Assembly (NCBI RefSeq): GCF_002994745.2
Contig: NC_037092.1
Span: forward strand, 80,967,324-81,031,323
DNA: 64,000 nt
From: Rosa chinensis
Lineage: Eukaryota; Streptophyta; Magnoliopsida; Rosales; Rosaceae
Direction: 5' to 3'
The notes below the pieces were generated by a model, which saw only the letters and a program-made list of their open reading frames with translations, was not told where the DNA came from and made no database searches. Numbering within the stretch: position 1 is the first letter of the stretch; each line of letters begins with the position of its first letter. Below are positions 11,463-23,700 of the stretch, piece by piece. The position numbers and the translations under genes were made by a program.

Positions 11463-11660
11463 CTCAAAGTGGTAACATAAGTCTTTAAAGTGGTCAATTT
11501 TCTTAGTTACCGCATGAGTCCTCAAAATAGTAATATTAGTCCTCAAAGTAGTAACATGAGTCCTTAAAGTAGTAAAATTTTCTTAGTTTACCATATGAGT
11601 CCTCAAAATAGTAATATTAGTCCTCAAAGTGGTAACACGAGTCCTTAAAGTGGTAAAAAT
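11463..11660. repeat. tandem repeat, about 82-bp unit built of about 20-bp submotifs
   Basis: About two and a half copies of a unit that starts gtccttaaagt and contains ttttcttagttt and cctcaaaatagtaatattag. Each unit is itself made of variants of gtcctcaaagtagtaacatga-like words. Copia B lies against its left edge and probably interrupts it. Confidence 0.8.
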
Positions 11661-12064
11661 AGTTGATATATGAGAAATGTTAACATACCATAGTTTTACC
11701 CCTAACATTGAACAATAAAAGGCAGATGGCATGGTGGTCCAGGCCCAACATCATCTGTTATACACGGACATGATCAGGTAATAAGCAAAACCGAAGGCTT
11801 GCAAATACCTGCTTTTTACACATCGGAATTTGATTCTCCGCTTTGTCTTCATGGTCCTTCTGAGCAAAGAAGTTTTCTGGTTCAAGTAAATAAATTTTTC
11901 GGCATCAATATCCATAAATTTATTGCTTTGTCAATTGAACTTAGAGATGTGACCAACATAACAGTAACTAGCTGTGCCACCCCCCCCCCCCCCCCCCCCC
12001 CCCCCAAAACACAGATATTCATCGACTAGGTCAGCAAATCATATCCTTTTCGACATGAAATTTA
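11661..12064. other. flank downstream of the cystatin-like gene, with a 26-base poly-C run
   Basis: No gene is recognised. The stretch is probably the 3' flank of the minus-strand cystatin-like gene. An uninterrupted run of 26 C lies at 11980-12005. Confidence 0.6.
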
Positions 12065-12931
12065 TCAAACTGAAGTGCCAGAATAGCTACCTAGGCGATC
12101 AAATAGTGCTATAGGACACCCATCATCGACGACAAGACAGAACCATTCCAAAAACATTCCATCAGTGAAATTTACCGAAACTTTTGCCTGGTAAAGTTTA
12201 GCCACGCTGGCATCAACTGCCTCCAATGTTATAACATATACATAGGCTGCTAATTCCTGTGCACAGAAGATGGCATCTTCAAGATGCCTATGTGCCTTCA
12301 CAACTCTCACAAACCGCAGTTGCGCATTCTAAAAAGAGAACCCAAAATACCTTGCTTGAAACAACTAAACAATAAGAAACCCCATTAAACAGATCATAAA
12401 ACAACTAAACAATGACCTAAAGCTATCATTAATCTAAAACAATTGCATTTTACCGAAAAAGCATCAAGCTTCAAACAACTAACATTAACCTAAAGCCATC
12501 CTTAATCTCAAAAACTTAAATTTTACTCAAAAAGCATTAAGCTTTAAACAACTAACATTTTCCTAAAGCTTTCATTAATCTCATAGTGCTATCAATTCGA
12601 TACCTTTCGCTTGTTGAACTCTTCGATGGCGAAACGGGCAGCTGGCTCTAATCCTCCTAAATCCATATAATAATCAAACACCTGTTCAAAACAAACCAAC
12701 CAAAATAAGCAGAAGAGCAATTCCAATGTGGGTTATTTACCTTAGGCTCTTTTTTTTTTTTTTTTTGGTTTTATGGCTTGAATAATCGAATCGGTGGCGG
12801 AAGTAATGACCAGCGGGAAACCCCGAAACGGCGTCATTTTGGGGTTTGGGTTTTTTGTCTATGGCAGAGGTCGCAAAATCCCTAAGCGTCAGAATTCCAC
12901 TTCTGTTGTTGTGAATAGAGTTAGTCGCCAT
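12065..12931 (-). CDS. cystatin-like protein, three exons, probable frameshift in exon 1
   Basis: Inferred exons on the minus strand: 12931-12741, 12681-12604 and 12328-12065, with GT/AG borders. Exons 2 and 3 read VFDYYMDLGGLEPAARFAIEEFNKRK then NAQLRFVRVVKAHRHLED, with YVITLEAVDASVAKLYQAKV further on. This has the order of a plant cystatin: an LARFAV-like helix, then strands with a TLEA motif. The QxVxG inhibitory loop is not recognisable, so protease inhibition is doubtful. Exon 1 (MATNSIHNNRSGILTLRDFATSA) looks like a mitochondrial presequence and ends in a lysine run coded by 17 A. As given, exon 1 joins exon 2 out of frame; one base fewer in that run gives EPK then VFDYY. The C-terminus is uncertain: a possible donor follows the DRLG codons near 12090. 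Confidence 0.55.
12395..12600. repeat. intronic minisatellite, about 74-bp unit
   Basis: Nearly three copies of a unit with acaactaa..., cctaaagc.atc.ttaatct and aaaaagcat.aagctt, lying in intron 2 of the cystatin-like gene. Confidence 0.75.
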
Positions 12932-13476
12932 CTTTGCGAGTGCAGAACGAATCGCCCTGGCCGTGTTCACAGTTTTGGAGAAGGGAGTGAATTAAGAAGA
13001 GGTAGCGGGAAAAACAAGCCCGTATAACGACGGCGTTTTGTTATTGGACTATGAAACACAAGCCCAGCCCATCTTAGAAAAAGATGTGGTTTGTAACTTG
13101 GCACAAAAGAAAGAGGTTTGGGGTTTTGGCTGGAAAGAGGCTTGCGGATCTCGGTGAGAGATCGATCAAGGTTTATGGATTTTCGGTTTGTGCTTGCAAA
13201 GCTGGGGAATAATTGTGTTCGGAGTGAGACAGGAGGATTGGTAGCAAACATTGGTTGGGGCCTTTGACACTAGAACCCTAAAGTATGTTAATATTTAGGA
13301 TGAAGATGAATACCAAAAGCTGATGCAGAAGCGCATTAAAAGTCGACGCGAGGGTTATTGGTTGAAGGATTGGTATGGTGGTGGACAACTTTAGCTGTGG
13401 AACAGTTCTAGAAACAAAAGAATGCCCAAGCAGTAAAGGCAAGTTGCCAGGAGTAATTGGGGGCACTTCTACATCA

Positions 13477-13560
13477 TCTAACGTTGGAGGCAGTCGATGC
13501 AGAAGTTGTCAAAATGTACCATGACTATCCTGATGACCCATGGCGTTCAACAAGCAAAAA
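13477..13560 (+). pseudogene. cystatin-like fragment 1
   Basis: Reads LTLEAVDAEVVKMYHDYP, parallel to ITLEAVDASVAKLYQAKV in the minus-strand gene at 12065-12931. No start, and it stops after STSKKV. A remnant of an inverted paralogue. Confidence 0.5.
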
Positions 13561-14762
13561 GGTTTAAATAAAAGCTTGAAGATCCTAGAAGGAGCCTTGG
13601 GGGGGCTCACAACTAATTTTTTCGTTCAAAACACTTTCTCACGGATTGCAAATGGATAATCAATCCTGAGTACTGATATTGAACAGAATGTATTGTAAAA
13701 TCAACAAACCAACCAAAGCTATAAAGAACACATGTTTTGTTGACGCAATAAAACTCTATTGAGAGAAAACATTTGCATGTCCTTTACTCTTGAAAGACCA
13801 AAACCAAATCACTAATGAAACCAAATTACAAGATTACAATACAGAGGTTACACTGATCGCGGCAACCTTTCTAGACTCACTCATTAGACTATTTGTACTC
13901 AATTCTTGCTAATTGTTTACACAAGTGAACAACTCAGAAATCTCAACAAAGACACAAGCTATGAATGCAGCAAGTTCTTGAAGATTTCACCTTTGAAGAT
14001 TGCAGTACCCAATTGACCTCATGGGATGCAAGAGATGAATATGCATGATTGAATGGTTTGTTGTTCTTCAAACTGTTTTCAACATGGAACAAGACACTAT
14101 GAAAAACAAAAAACCAAAGAGATAACTCTTTAATAAGAAAAGGATTGAAAACCAAAACTATTTTCAATTGCCGAGAATGAACAGAGTATCCAAGTGTATA
14201 TAGGAGGAAGAGTAAAATCAGTTCACTTAACAACCCCCTAAGCTCAGTTGGAGTAGGTAAAGCCGTACCCTCAATTTCATATTGCACATGTAAACCCATA
14301 CCCCAAATTTAAATTTGGAAAACCAAATTTAGAAGCCAACATCTAAATTCCTTAATCAAGGACTCATGATTTTGTGAAAGGGAAGCAATGCAAGAGCTTA
14401 CCTGAGCCACGAGGAAGAGAAGACTTCTTCTGATTTTCAAGCATGGAGTTTCGACACGACAGCAAGCTAAGAAGGGAAAGCAAGACAACAAACTGATGTT
14501 CAACTTAGTCTTTTGACAGCAAGACAACCACAAAGTGAGATAAATTGTAATTAAACAATTATGGTCCGGAGATTGACTTCATCATACTTGAATTGGGCTT
14601 GATGAATAAATTGATTACTTGGGCTTCTTAATTAGTAGAGTTTTGTAAAAAGAATCTTACGGTAACAAAGCTGCATTGCTATCCGCGTACTTCTAAGTTC
14701 TAACTAACGGTTTGTTTTGTTTGTATTTCTGTTGGTTAACTTATGGTTTCGATCTCTATCAG
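13561..14762. other. no gene recognised between the cystatin-like fragments
   Basis: AT-rich sequence. It contains an A/T palindromic patch (ccaaatttaaatttgg, near 14304) and weak Pol III A-box-like words near 14230. It could be intron or insertion material of the broken paralogue. No domain seen. Confidence 0.4.
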
Positions 14763-15049
14763 AACGCCCAGCTACAGTTTGTAAGAGTGGTGCCTGCAAG
14801 CGTGATGGAGGACATCAGTGATGATATAATTTATATTCTAACATTGGAGCAGTTGATGATGGTGCTGTGAAAACTTACCAAGCAGAAGCCTCGGTAAGCC
14901 GACTTTTTATATGTTCCAGAGAGCCCGATCAGATGGGCACCTTAATCGGATTGTTTGGCCTTATAGATGATGATGGGAGTTTGTTAAAAGTAATTGACAA
15001 CCGGCATAGGAAATGGTGCGCGCAAAGAAATTACTTGTGGCGAAGGTAA
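14763..15049 (+). pseudogene. cystatin-like fragment 2 (exon 3 equivalent, frameshifted)
   Basis: After an intron-like acceptor (ctatcag at 14756-14762) it reads NAQLQFVRVVPASVMED and IIYILTLE, matching NAQLRFVRVVKA and ITLEAVD of the minus-strand gene, including the acceptor position. One base is missing after TLE; the other frame then continues as DDGAVKTYQAEAS and IGLFGLIDDDG. With 13477-13560 it marks a degenerate plus-strand paralogue of the gene at 12065-12931, arranged tail-outward. Confidence 0.6.
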
Positions 15050-16400
15050 ACTTTCTAACTACCATGCTAGCTACACGTCTAACTCACTACTACGCACATT
15101 GCTCTTGTTTAACCTGTTTTGTTTCTGTTTATTTAATAATAGCACTCCGCACATGTCTTGACAATTGTCACTAACTTTACAATTTTCAAGCTATAGATCG
15201 CAACAACACACAATAACAAGGAAATGGAAATCTGTTTCATATTGACTACTTTATATTACCATTACATGGAATTAGTTTACAATAATATATAGATTTATTA
15301 ATGCACAAGAAATGGAAATTGTTTGAATTTATAGGTAATAAGAATGCATCTTATTCTCCATTATTATGGTTAGATACGTTTTTTTTTTGTTCTAATTTTT
15401 ATTTTATTTTTAAGAGTCAATCCAGTGCTCTCGTATGCTATTAGTTGGGTTTGTAACAGGTCCACAGATGTTTTTATTGAACTGGTTTTTGGTCCTCGAT
15501 CAACTATATACTATGGCTAAAACAATTGCTAGGTGCCAACATAGAGGTCTGCGACCACAGTCCCTTGATCCTTAGCTGCCCGCCGTCGCAGGCACAGTCA
15601 TTATATACAAGGTCAAATGATTTGCCGGAGGGAGCGAGAAATCTTCAATGCAAAGCCCCGAAGGTGAAAGATCATTTGATCAAAGCTTGCTGCAGGGTGG
15701 TTAAGGCTTCTCACACAAACATGACTAGCTAGCATGCAATTGGTATTTCCACCCCATACCATTCATAGATTAACATGTATATTTTAACCTAAAATCGAAG
15801 AACCGGCAGGTTTTTAAATCCAAATCACGCCGAATGAATTGACATAGTCCGAGTCAGTGTCCATTTTAGTGCACTGCACACATTGTTGGACTTTTTCTGT
15901 TTAATTACTAATAAACTGGGAGTTTGTGGAAGACCATATCTTATTGTCTTATTCTCTCCTGTCTCCTCTCTTGCTTCTATTGTCATTCTCATCATCACCC
16001 ATTAACGAACTCGATTATTATAATCAGGGAAAAGGTCAAAAGGCCATGAAATTATCTGTATAATTTCTTAATTTCTTTCTTTCTTTCATGAGACTCTCTT
16101 TTTTTCTTTTTTCTTTCCTTCCGCAAGAGACTACTCTTATTTCATGACAGATGATGGTGCTCTGTACACGAGGGTTTTCATACTGCCTTGCTTCATTACT
16201 ATCATAATTAATATCTCTATAGAAGGCGATTATAAGCTTTTTATTAACAAGACTGTTGTTCCTTCGAGAATGAAAGTTCTGATTCAAAATATTAGGCAGT
16301 CAATTGGCTCAGCAGTTACCTCCATTTTCTTTAGGCATATATACCAAGAAGCAATTTATTGCAGATCATCTAACTTCCTTAGCTCATCAATCTCAGAACC
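15050..16400. other. intergenic, no gene recognised
   Basis: A short open frame at 15526-15732 shows no motif I recognise. A pyrimidine-rich tract lies at 16060-16125. Confidence 0.5.
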
Positions 16401-16409
16401 CTCCTGACG

Positions 16410-16960
16410 CAGTCGAAAAGATCACTTAAGGTTTACAAACAATAAACCTAAAACAAAGATTCTGGAGTCCACCAGAGATAAAAGAGAAAACTCTCAATTT
16501 GATTGATAATTTGATAAAAGATGGTTCTGCAGCCGTTTAAGGTTGCTTATATATGAGAAAAGAAACCCTAGGGCGACTAACAATGAAACCCTTAAGCCCA
16601 CGGGTAAAAACGAAAACAATCCAAAATATACTAGAAAACCAAAATTCAGAAAAAATAGAAAAAGAAAAACGCAGTTTTGAGGCCCTAAACGATCCCGGAG
16701 GCCCGAAAAAGCCCACAGCTAGTGGCAAAGCGACGAGTCTTGTTCCTAGCGCGATTCCCTTTCCAGAAAGTTATGGAACGCCCCAATCGGACACCGAGCT
16801 CACTCGTGCTACTAGTACCTTCTCGTTTTCCTCCTTTGGGACGATCAAACTGCTCCTCGAATCGGGCTGTCATCCGTTCTGCATCACCTCTGGTGTGGTA
16901 TTTTTGTTTTCCCCTGACTGTGTCCCCAGCTTTCCATTTAGAGCAGTTGAATAGGGGAGT
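16410..16960 (-). mobile_element. possible LTR remnant
   Basis: On the minus strand there is a TATA-like box (catatataagc, near 16550) followed by leader-like sequence with a GGTTTATTGTTTGTAAACC segment, which resembles an LTR promoter region. The plus-strand open frame at 16553-16954 has no domain. No ends or duplication found; could be unrelated repeat. Confidence 0.25.
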
Positions 16961-17149
16961 TGGTCAAAACAAGTGTTGTTGTTTTTTTTATTTTCTTTCT
17001 GTCATCAAAGAAAAAATTGCTCTATACATTATTTGCACATACGGACGATGATTCTGCTCAACTCGCTCCAACCCATGTATTACGACGAAATTTCCAGTGC
17101 AGACGTCGACCTACCTATATGATTTTAGGATAGATGCTAGGTCTGCACT

Positions 17150-17243
17150 GCAAACCACGATATGAATGCCCTAACAACAAATTCATGTTGCGGTCGGCAA
17201 TGTAATAAATTAATAGTACGTAGTGCATTCATATTGTGGTTGC
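17150..17243. repeat. inverted-repeat hairpin (MITE-like)
   Basis: Arms gcaaaccacgatatgaatgc (17150-17169) and gcattcatattgtggttgc (17225-17243) are complementary over about 19 bases with two or three mismatches and a loop of about 55 bases. Just upstream, gtgcagac and gtctgcac (about 17097-17147) form a second short inverted pair. Confidence 0.55.
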
Positions 17244-18148
17244 AATGTGAAAGTCTACATGTAGATATCCCCCTTAGTATATCAAAAGGACCACCATTCA
17301 TCAAATGGAAGTACGGTGGGAGTCTTCTACAAGACTACAACCATAAAATATCTCATTCCTCAAAATGTTCCTGTTTTTGGAGAAGAAAAAAAAAAGTTTA
17401 TTAAAAAGAAAAGAGAAAGCCTTCTAGAAGACTTGCACAATGAGTACCAACTCTTATTTTCTATGGCAAGTTAAGCACCAACTCTTTGTCTCTGTGATAA
17501 AGATGCAACCTTTTTGGGCTTCCCTGCTCAAAAGGAAAATGCAAGGCAACCTCTTCATCATTGTGCCGCTGTGCCATTGTCCCACATCAGAGTTAATGCC
17601 ATAGGGACCGGTAGAGAGGGTTAGCATTAGGGCAAAGACACAGGCTTCTAGAACCTCTTTATACGTGTAATCGTGAAAATACTCGTTAACACTCTAATCT
17701 CTGTTTATGGCAAAGATAGATAGGCCCATTCTATTTTATGGTGGGTGGTCATTTTCATTCTCTTCAAGTTTAATTAGGCCTTCTAGAAACTTTGGCACGT
17801 GCGAGAGCTTACTTTTACCAAAAATGACGAATTCTGTGTTCTACATTGGCTAAGAAAAAGGTCACGGGCATGGCATGGTCACGGTCACGGCCTATACTTC
17901 GTACCAAGCTCATACTTACCCGTCTTCTTGTGTTATAGGTCAAGTAATACTTATCCATCTCTTCAGGGTACTAATCTTAAACTTTTACTTAGTTTTAGTA
18001 GTTACGAATTCCTTTTTTGTGTGATGACTGATTCTATTCACTAAATTTTATCACCAAACAAAATGTTAGTGTCCAATCGTTTCATGTTAAAAGTAATTCT
18101 TGCGCATCTAAATTTTAAATAAACAAATAACGATCACAGCACCAACCT
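17244..18148. other. intergenic, no gene recognised
   Basis: Nothing coding seen. A gtcccacatca word near 17579 resembles plant snRNA or LTR promoter elements but has no accompanying gene. Confidence 0.45.
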
Positions 18149-18420
18149 GTTTACCAACTTTTTAATAACGTAACACGTGATGCATGATATTATTTGTCAT
18201 GCAATCTGTTACATCATTACAAAAGTAGGACTTATCGTAGAATCTTGAGTATAAAAACATAACGTGTAGCTTTCTCTCATAAGTCATAACCTGAGATAAT
18301 GCATGCCAAAAGACACTGGAAAAAAATGCACCAAACTCTAAACCTTACAACAAGATAATTTGATCGATAATATGTCGAATAATGTCTGTTACAAAGTGAT
18401 CTTGTCATAAGTTGGTAAAC
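18149..18420. mobile_element. possible MITE (about 270 bp)
   Basis: Perfect 12-bp terminal inverted repeats gtttaccaactt (18149-18160) and aagttggtaaac (18409-18420) enclose AT-rich non-coding sequence. No target duplication confirmed. Confidence 0.4.
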
Positions 18421-18602
18421 CATTTTAGTCAGCAGTAGTAATAAACCAAAAGTGGATAAGGAATCAACTTACTGATGTGGCAATGTCATATATGTGGTGA
18501 ACAAAGATAAGCATCGGATTAATGAAAGTCATAAAAATTAATTTATCAATATCATTAATATCGATAGTTTCTAGAAGAATATTGTTTTGAGTCCAAACAG
18601 AG

Positions 18603-18690
18603 GGAGTGCCACGTCAGCGCCCCCAGATAAAAACCTCCACACACAGTTTTTGCTGCTTCCTTCTAACATTTTGACTCCTATATATATACC
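18603..18690 (+). promoter_or_regulatory. promoter of the chloroplast J-protein gene
   Basis: TATA box ctatatatatacc at 18678-18690, about 105 bp upstream of the ATG, with a pyrimidine-rich leader after it. A bZIP-type ACGT element, gccacgtcagc, lies at about 18608-18618. Such elements respond to stress or ABA in other plant genes; relevance here is inference. Confidence 0.55.
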
Positions 18691-18794
18691 ACCCCCTCTC
18701 CTCTTTTTCAAATTCCCTATTTCAATTCCACACCTACAAATCGATCCCCAATTTCCGCCTTCAAATTTCCCATATTGCCCTCCACGGACCGCCA

Positions 18795-19256
18795 ATGTCT
18801 GCAACCCTAGCCCTCTCCGGCCTCTCCTTCTCCGCCGCGGCGAACCACAAGCTCTCCTCCGCCGCTTTTACCGACATGCCCCTGCCTCGCCGGCAGCTGA
18901 AGGTCTCCGTGAGGGCGTTCGCCGAGACGGAGCGGCGGCCGGCGACGGCGGATCCGGCGAGCCTGTACGAGGTTCTGCAGGTGAAGAACAACGCGTCGCA
19001 GACGGAGATCAAGTCGGCGTACAGGAGCTTGGCGAAGCTGCACCACCCGGACGCGTCGTTGGAGGCCGAATCGGACGGCCGGGATTTCATCGAGATTCAC
19101 AACGCGTACGCCACGCTGTCGGATCCGGCGGCCAGGGCGATGTATGATCTGTCGCTGAGTGCTCATGTTCATTGTGATAGCCGGAGAAGCGCGGTCGGGT
19201 TTCGGCCCAATGGGTTTTATTCGACCCGGAGGTGGGAAACGGACCAGTGCTGGTAG
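18795..19256 (+). CDS. J11: chloroplast J protein, DnaJ11 type
   Basis: An intact 153-residue single-exon gene. Residues 1-42 form a Ser/Ala-rich plastid transit peptide ending near RQLKVSVRAFA. Residues about 57-118 are a J domain (SLYEVLQVKNNASQTEIKSAYRSLAKLHHPD, then FIEIHNAYATLSDPAARAMYDLS). The HPD triad that stimulates Hsp70 ATPase is at residues 84-86. There is no Gly/Phe-rich or zinc-finger region, so it is a type III J protein. The length and the short C-terminal tail fit the small stromal DnaJ11/DJC23 family, which partners plastid Hsp70. ATG 18795 is the first in frame. High GC and strong codon bias fit the family. No defects seen. The symbol is by family resemblance. Confidence 0.9.
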   Translation: MSATLALSGLSFSAAANHKLSSAAFTDMPLPRRQLKVSVRAFAETERRPATADPASLYEVLQVKNNASQTEIKSAYRSLAKLHHPDASLEAESDGRDFIEIHNAYATLSDPAARAMYDLSLSAHVHCDSRRSAVGFRPNGFYSTRRWETDQCW

Positions 19257-19469
19257 AATCCCGCTGGGGACCAATCCACCTATTTTTCATTATTTTTTTC
19301 TCATTTTTTTTTCTTTTGTTTTTTGGCCGCGTAGAATTTTAAGAATCACGACCTGTAAAGAGTAGAAGAGAAATTTTGTAAATTCTGATCACTATGAACT
19401 ATGCAGTGAATATTTTTAGTTCATTTTTCTTCGTCAGTTATTTTTTTCTTTAAATAGGACTCGTGCAGC

Positions 19470-19870
19470 TCCTCTCAAGTCTTGATTAATGAATTGTGAA
19501 TATAATAAGGGGACGTGCAGTTCCTCTCAACTCTTGATTAATAAATTGTGGGGACATATGGTACATAAATTCTGAGAATTCTCAAGTCTTGATTAATGAA
19601 CTGTGGGGACATATGGTACATAAATTCTGAGAATTCTCAAGTCTTGATTAATGAATTGTGAATATAATAAGGGGTCTTGATTAATGAATTGTGAATATAA
19701 TAAGGAGACGTCAGTTCCTCTCAAGTCTTGATTAATGAACTGTGGAGACATATGGTACATAAATTCTGAGAATTCTCAAGTCTTGATCAATGAATTGTGA
19801 ATATAATAAGAGGACGTGCAGCTCCTCTCAAGTCTTGATTAATGAACTGTGGGGATATGAGACATAAATT
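19470..19870. repeat. composite minisatellite downstream of the J-protein gene
   Basis: At least six copies of caagtcttgattaatgaa.tgtg in two alternating forms: one followed by aatataataaggggacgtgcagttcctct, the other by gggacatatggtacataaattctgagaattct. The unit is about 60 bp and the block lies in the 3' flank of the gene. Confidence 0.85.
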
Positions 19871-20749
19871 CTATTTAATTTATGAAAAGTAGGGTTTTAG
19901 TTATAGTTCAAGTCTTAAAGTTTTTACCTGTAGTCAAAGTTGTATCATTTTTCAATCTGAGAATCCTAGGATTATGACCTATTTTTCTTCTGAATCTTAC
20001 TCTTTCTTTCACTTTTTGATTGTTAATCGATTAATGAATGACTGCAAGAGTCGAATTCAAGACTTCTAGCTTATGCATCAATGTATGTCACTAGATGAAA
20101 ACGATTGCGGTCAAATTTTATACATGATGATGAATGAATTACTTCTCACTCAAATTGAATTTTAGAATTACATCTCACACTCCCTTCCTTATCATTTTGG
20201 TTTTTAACATTACCAACTCATAATATTTAGTGGCGTTGTTGAGATGTAATATGACCTAGCCTCAACTAAACCCCTTTCATAGTTAGTCAGTTACAAACAA
20301 AGCCATAGAGTAGAAACTAGCAACAGTTGACCTAACGAGAGGTAATTACAAACAATGCCATGGTAGAAACGTGGTCACCCATACAAGTTAACGTTTCGCC
20401 GATCAAAACAATTAAACCCGGGCGGTACGGATTCTCGAATAACCAAATTGCACGGTCGGAAAATGCAAATAATCGAGGGAATCATAACAGAGAAAGCAAG
20501 ACAAAATACCCATTCACAGGTGTAAAGGAAATACAAAATTTCACGTTTTACAGAGCTATAACCAGAGGAAAAAAGGATAAAAGTTGAAGCAAGAAAACCC
20601 AAAATACCTAGCCTCTATCTTTCCAATTCCAACGGAACTGACTCTACACAGTTTGGTAATCCTTTCATAGGAGATAACAGCAAATTTGTACAAAATGTCC
20701 ATATAAATCATGTTTCTTGCACAATGGTAGAACTGTGAACAGAGTATGA
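19871..20749. other. 3' flank between the J-protein gene and VARICOSE
   Basis: The two genes converge here. The right part should hold the VARICOSE 3' UTR. No other gene seen. Confidence 0.6.
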
Positions 20750-23700
20750 TCATTTACAGGCCATCATCATGGAGTTAATGACATGCATGAGAAGACGAAG
20801 ACTAGCATGCTCGGCACTGGAGATCGTAGGCAAGCTATGTTGATGGTGCAGTATCTGATAAACTTGCTCAAAGATGGGTCTCACGTGCATTGCAATCATC
20901 TGGTTGGATGGGTTTATGGCGGCTGCCACGTCTGTCATCCATGCAACTTTCCGGGGTGTATCATTGTTGATATCACAGGCCAGCTGTTGCAGGAGCGAAA
21001 GAAGTACTCCTTGGCTCAGAGGAACAGGTTGCAGCAACAGTATCCCATGAAGATCAACCTGGAAAATGTGGAAAGCAATTCTCAAACTGACAATCCATCA
21101 ATAAGTCAGATAACCACCACCAAAAGATCATTAAATCATACCTGAGCACATAACCATGATACAATGCCAACATCACTTCTTTGTAGAGCACCAGTGAAAG
21201 CCTCCTCATACTTGCGTTCAGTTACCAACCTTGACAGCTCCTTTGTTGGATCCAAAGGCACCTCAACCTATTGTGCATAAACCAAATGCTTCTTGAGATT
21301 AATATAGCCAAGCAAGGTGTCATCTGATGAAGTACAATATGCGCAGCTCAAAGTATTTGACAAATCTAAGATAGAGCAAACCTTCTCATGGAGACCACCC
21401 AAAGGTCCATTGGTTAGTTGAGTGACTAGGGGATTTACCGCACTTGAGTTTCCCCGTGCAGCTGCAAGAGCTACTAACTTACGTTGACCATCAGCCAGTT
21501 CTCCACTTAGAGTTTGAGTCACTGATGATGCGGAGCTGATAGCTTCCTGCAAATAACATCACGATGCAGAGTCGCACATAAATACGTGCAGATGAAACCG
21601 TACACCATAGTGAACCCAGAAGACCCACATAAGAAAGCAAAAGCAAAGCCAAAAAATTTCTCATTCCTAGAAAGATATCAACCAGTGAGATCTTTACTGA
21701 CCAAAAGAAAACCTTGTCTCTAGAACCCAACACAGACTCATCCTTTCAGTCTTCAACTCAAAAATACTACACTTTGCAGGTGGAGAACATTAATACTTTG
21801 AGATTCAAAACATAAACACTAGCAGGGCAGCATTACACATTCCAGTTCTGCTGTATCAATCTATGACGAGTTACAAAATACTAGTGCACCCCGCAAGAAG
21901 TTCTACAGTCACTGTAAGCAGATAATAATTCCTAATGAGCTACCAATCTTCATTCCCCTTTTTCTCATATAGAATCAAAGACCCCAAACATTATAATTCT
22001 TGAAAGCATAAACGAAAAAAATTTGTCAACAAACAGATTATTAAAAGCGAAGAAGCTGGACAGAGTACAAGCACACACCCTTAAAGCATGAGCCAACGGC
22101 GAATGTGCAGACTCAAAATGCTGCTGAGCCACAGTTGCATGTTCAACCATTCCTTTCTGGAATGTGGCATCTACTTGCTCAAACATGGCTTTACATGACT
22201 TCTCAAAGGCAGGTACCACTGAAGCTTCCATGCTAGACTTGAGAGCATCCTATGTGAAAAGGTCACACATATCATTAGTTAAAAGGTTTACTGAAGCAAA
22301 TCAAACACGTGTTAGATATTCAAATCACAAATGCCAAGAAATTAAGTCACTATGACATTTAGACATACCTGAAGAGCTTGTTTACCCGATGTTTGAAACT
22401 GCGCCTGGATTTGCCTGGATACGGTAGCTTCAAGTTTTGAGTTGACTGATTTTTCCAATTGATTAACTGCTTTATCTCCCACTCCCCTCTGCAGCACAAG
22501 CATCAATTAGACAACTAAAGCCAACTTTATAAAGGAACAAGCCAGATCATCAAAATTCTTACCTGAAAGCAATCAGATATAGCCAAAGGTATTGTTTTCT
22601 CCATAGCTGGAGTGATTGCACGAACAACAGCTGGTCCAACAGCAGCTATTTCTTTTTTTACCGTTTTCTCTAACATGACTGGAAAGTCCTTGTTCACAAA
22701 GTTATTGATCAAACTAGTTACTTGTTGAGTGCGGTCTCGCAATAATTTCTCATTCTTTGCGTTCTCTTCTTGAAACCGAGCCCACAAAGCATCATTATTG
22801 GCTTTTACAGCCTTCTCCATACTCCGACCGAGAGCCGCCTCTAATCGTTTGCCTTCCTTTGTAATTGGGACGGTAACCATCATTGTCATCTGCTTTTGCA
22901 ATTCTTTTTGCATAGTCATTAGCTGCACATAGACCAAAAGCCATAGTTAATAGAAAGGATAATGTACATAAAAACAAGTTTGATTACACAAAACAGAACC
23001 ATAACATACACAAACACAGAACCTTTTGCTCTTGTTTGGAAATGGGGCAAGAAAAATCATATAAATATACTGTTTCACCGAATAATAAAAGACTTGAAGA
23101 CGGACTCAAATGGCAGTAGAATAACTATGGAAAGGCGACTAAACCTGCTTTACTAAGGTTAGGCTGAAAATAGTTGGTACATCATAGACACATGCAAGAT
23201 AATTAAATTTCCAAATTCTTTTCAGCATTCACCTGATTCATCATATCCTGCATGGCCATAATTTGAGGAAATGCAGCTTCTCCGGAGGGGGGACTTGCAC
23301 TCCCACCTGCTTCATTGGAGGACTCTACTACATTGAGCACACCTGGTGATGGGGCAGATGGACCTGATGCTTGCATATTTTTCCATTTCTGTTTTCTCGA
23401 CTTCGCATTTGGTGTTTGTGATGTGGTTGTGGCAGTAGCTGACCCAGATACATCTTTTGTAGAGAGATCCTGGTCTTCCTCTCCAGAATGAGGCTGGGCT
23501 AGTGGTTCTGACATGCTGGCACCATCACCTTGCCGGGCTTCATCTGTAATATAAGATTCTGATGATATTGCACAGCAATCCCGGGCCATCTCAATTCCAA
23601 GATCTGATGCCTGGGAGCAAAAGAACTTCTCCTTATTTTCTGAAACAACATTTTGGAGTTCTCGTTGAGAGCCAAATTCATCGATTTGAGTAGATCTGGT

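Noticed and set aside
12794..13027. Plus-strand open frame of 77 residues
   Set aside because: It is antisense to exon 1 of the cystatin-like gene and has no domain of its own.
14215..14300. tRNA-like A-box (gctcagttggagtagg)
   Set aside because: No matching B-box or cloverleaf can be drawn.
16553..16954. 133-residue plus-strand open frame
   Set aside because: No recognisable domain; the region looks like LTR or other repeat sequence, so I do not call a gene.
17570..17700. Possible snRNA promoter (gtcccacatca element)
   Set aside because: No TATA at the required spacing and no snRNA-like sequence follows. Similar words occur in LTR promoters here (53400 on the minus strand).
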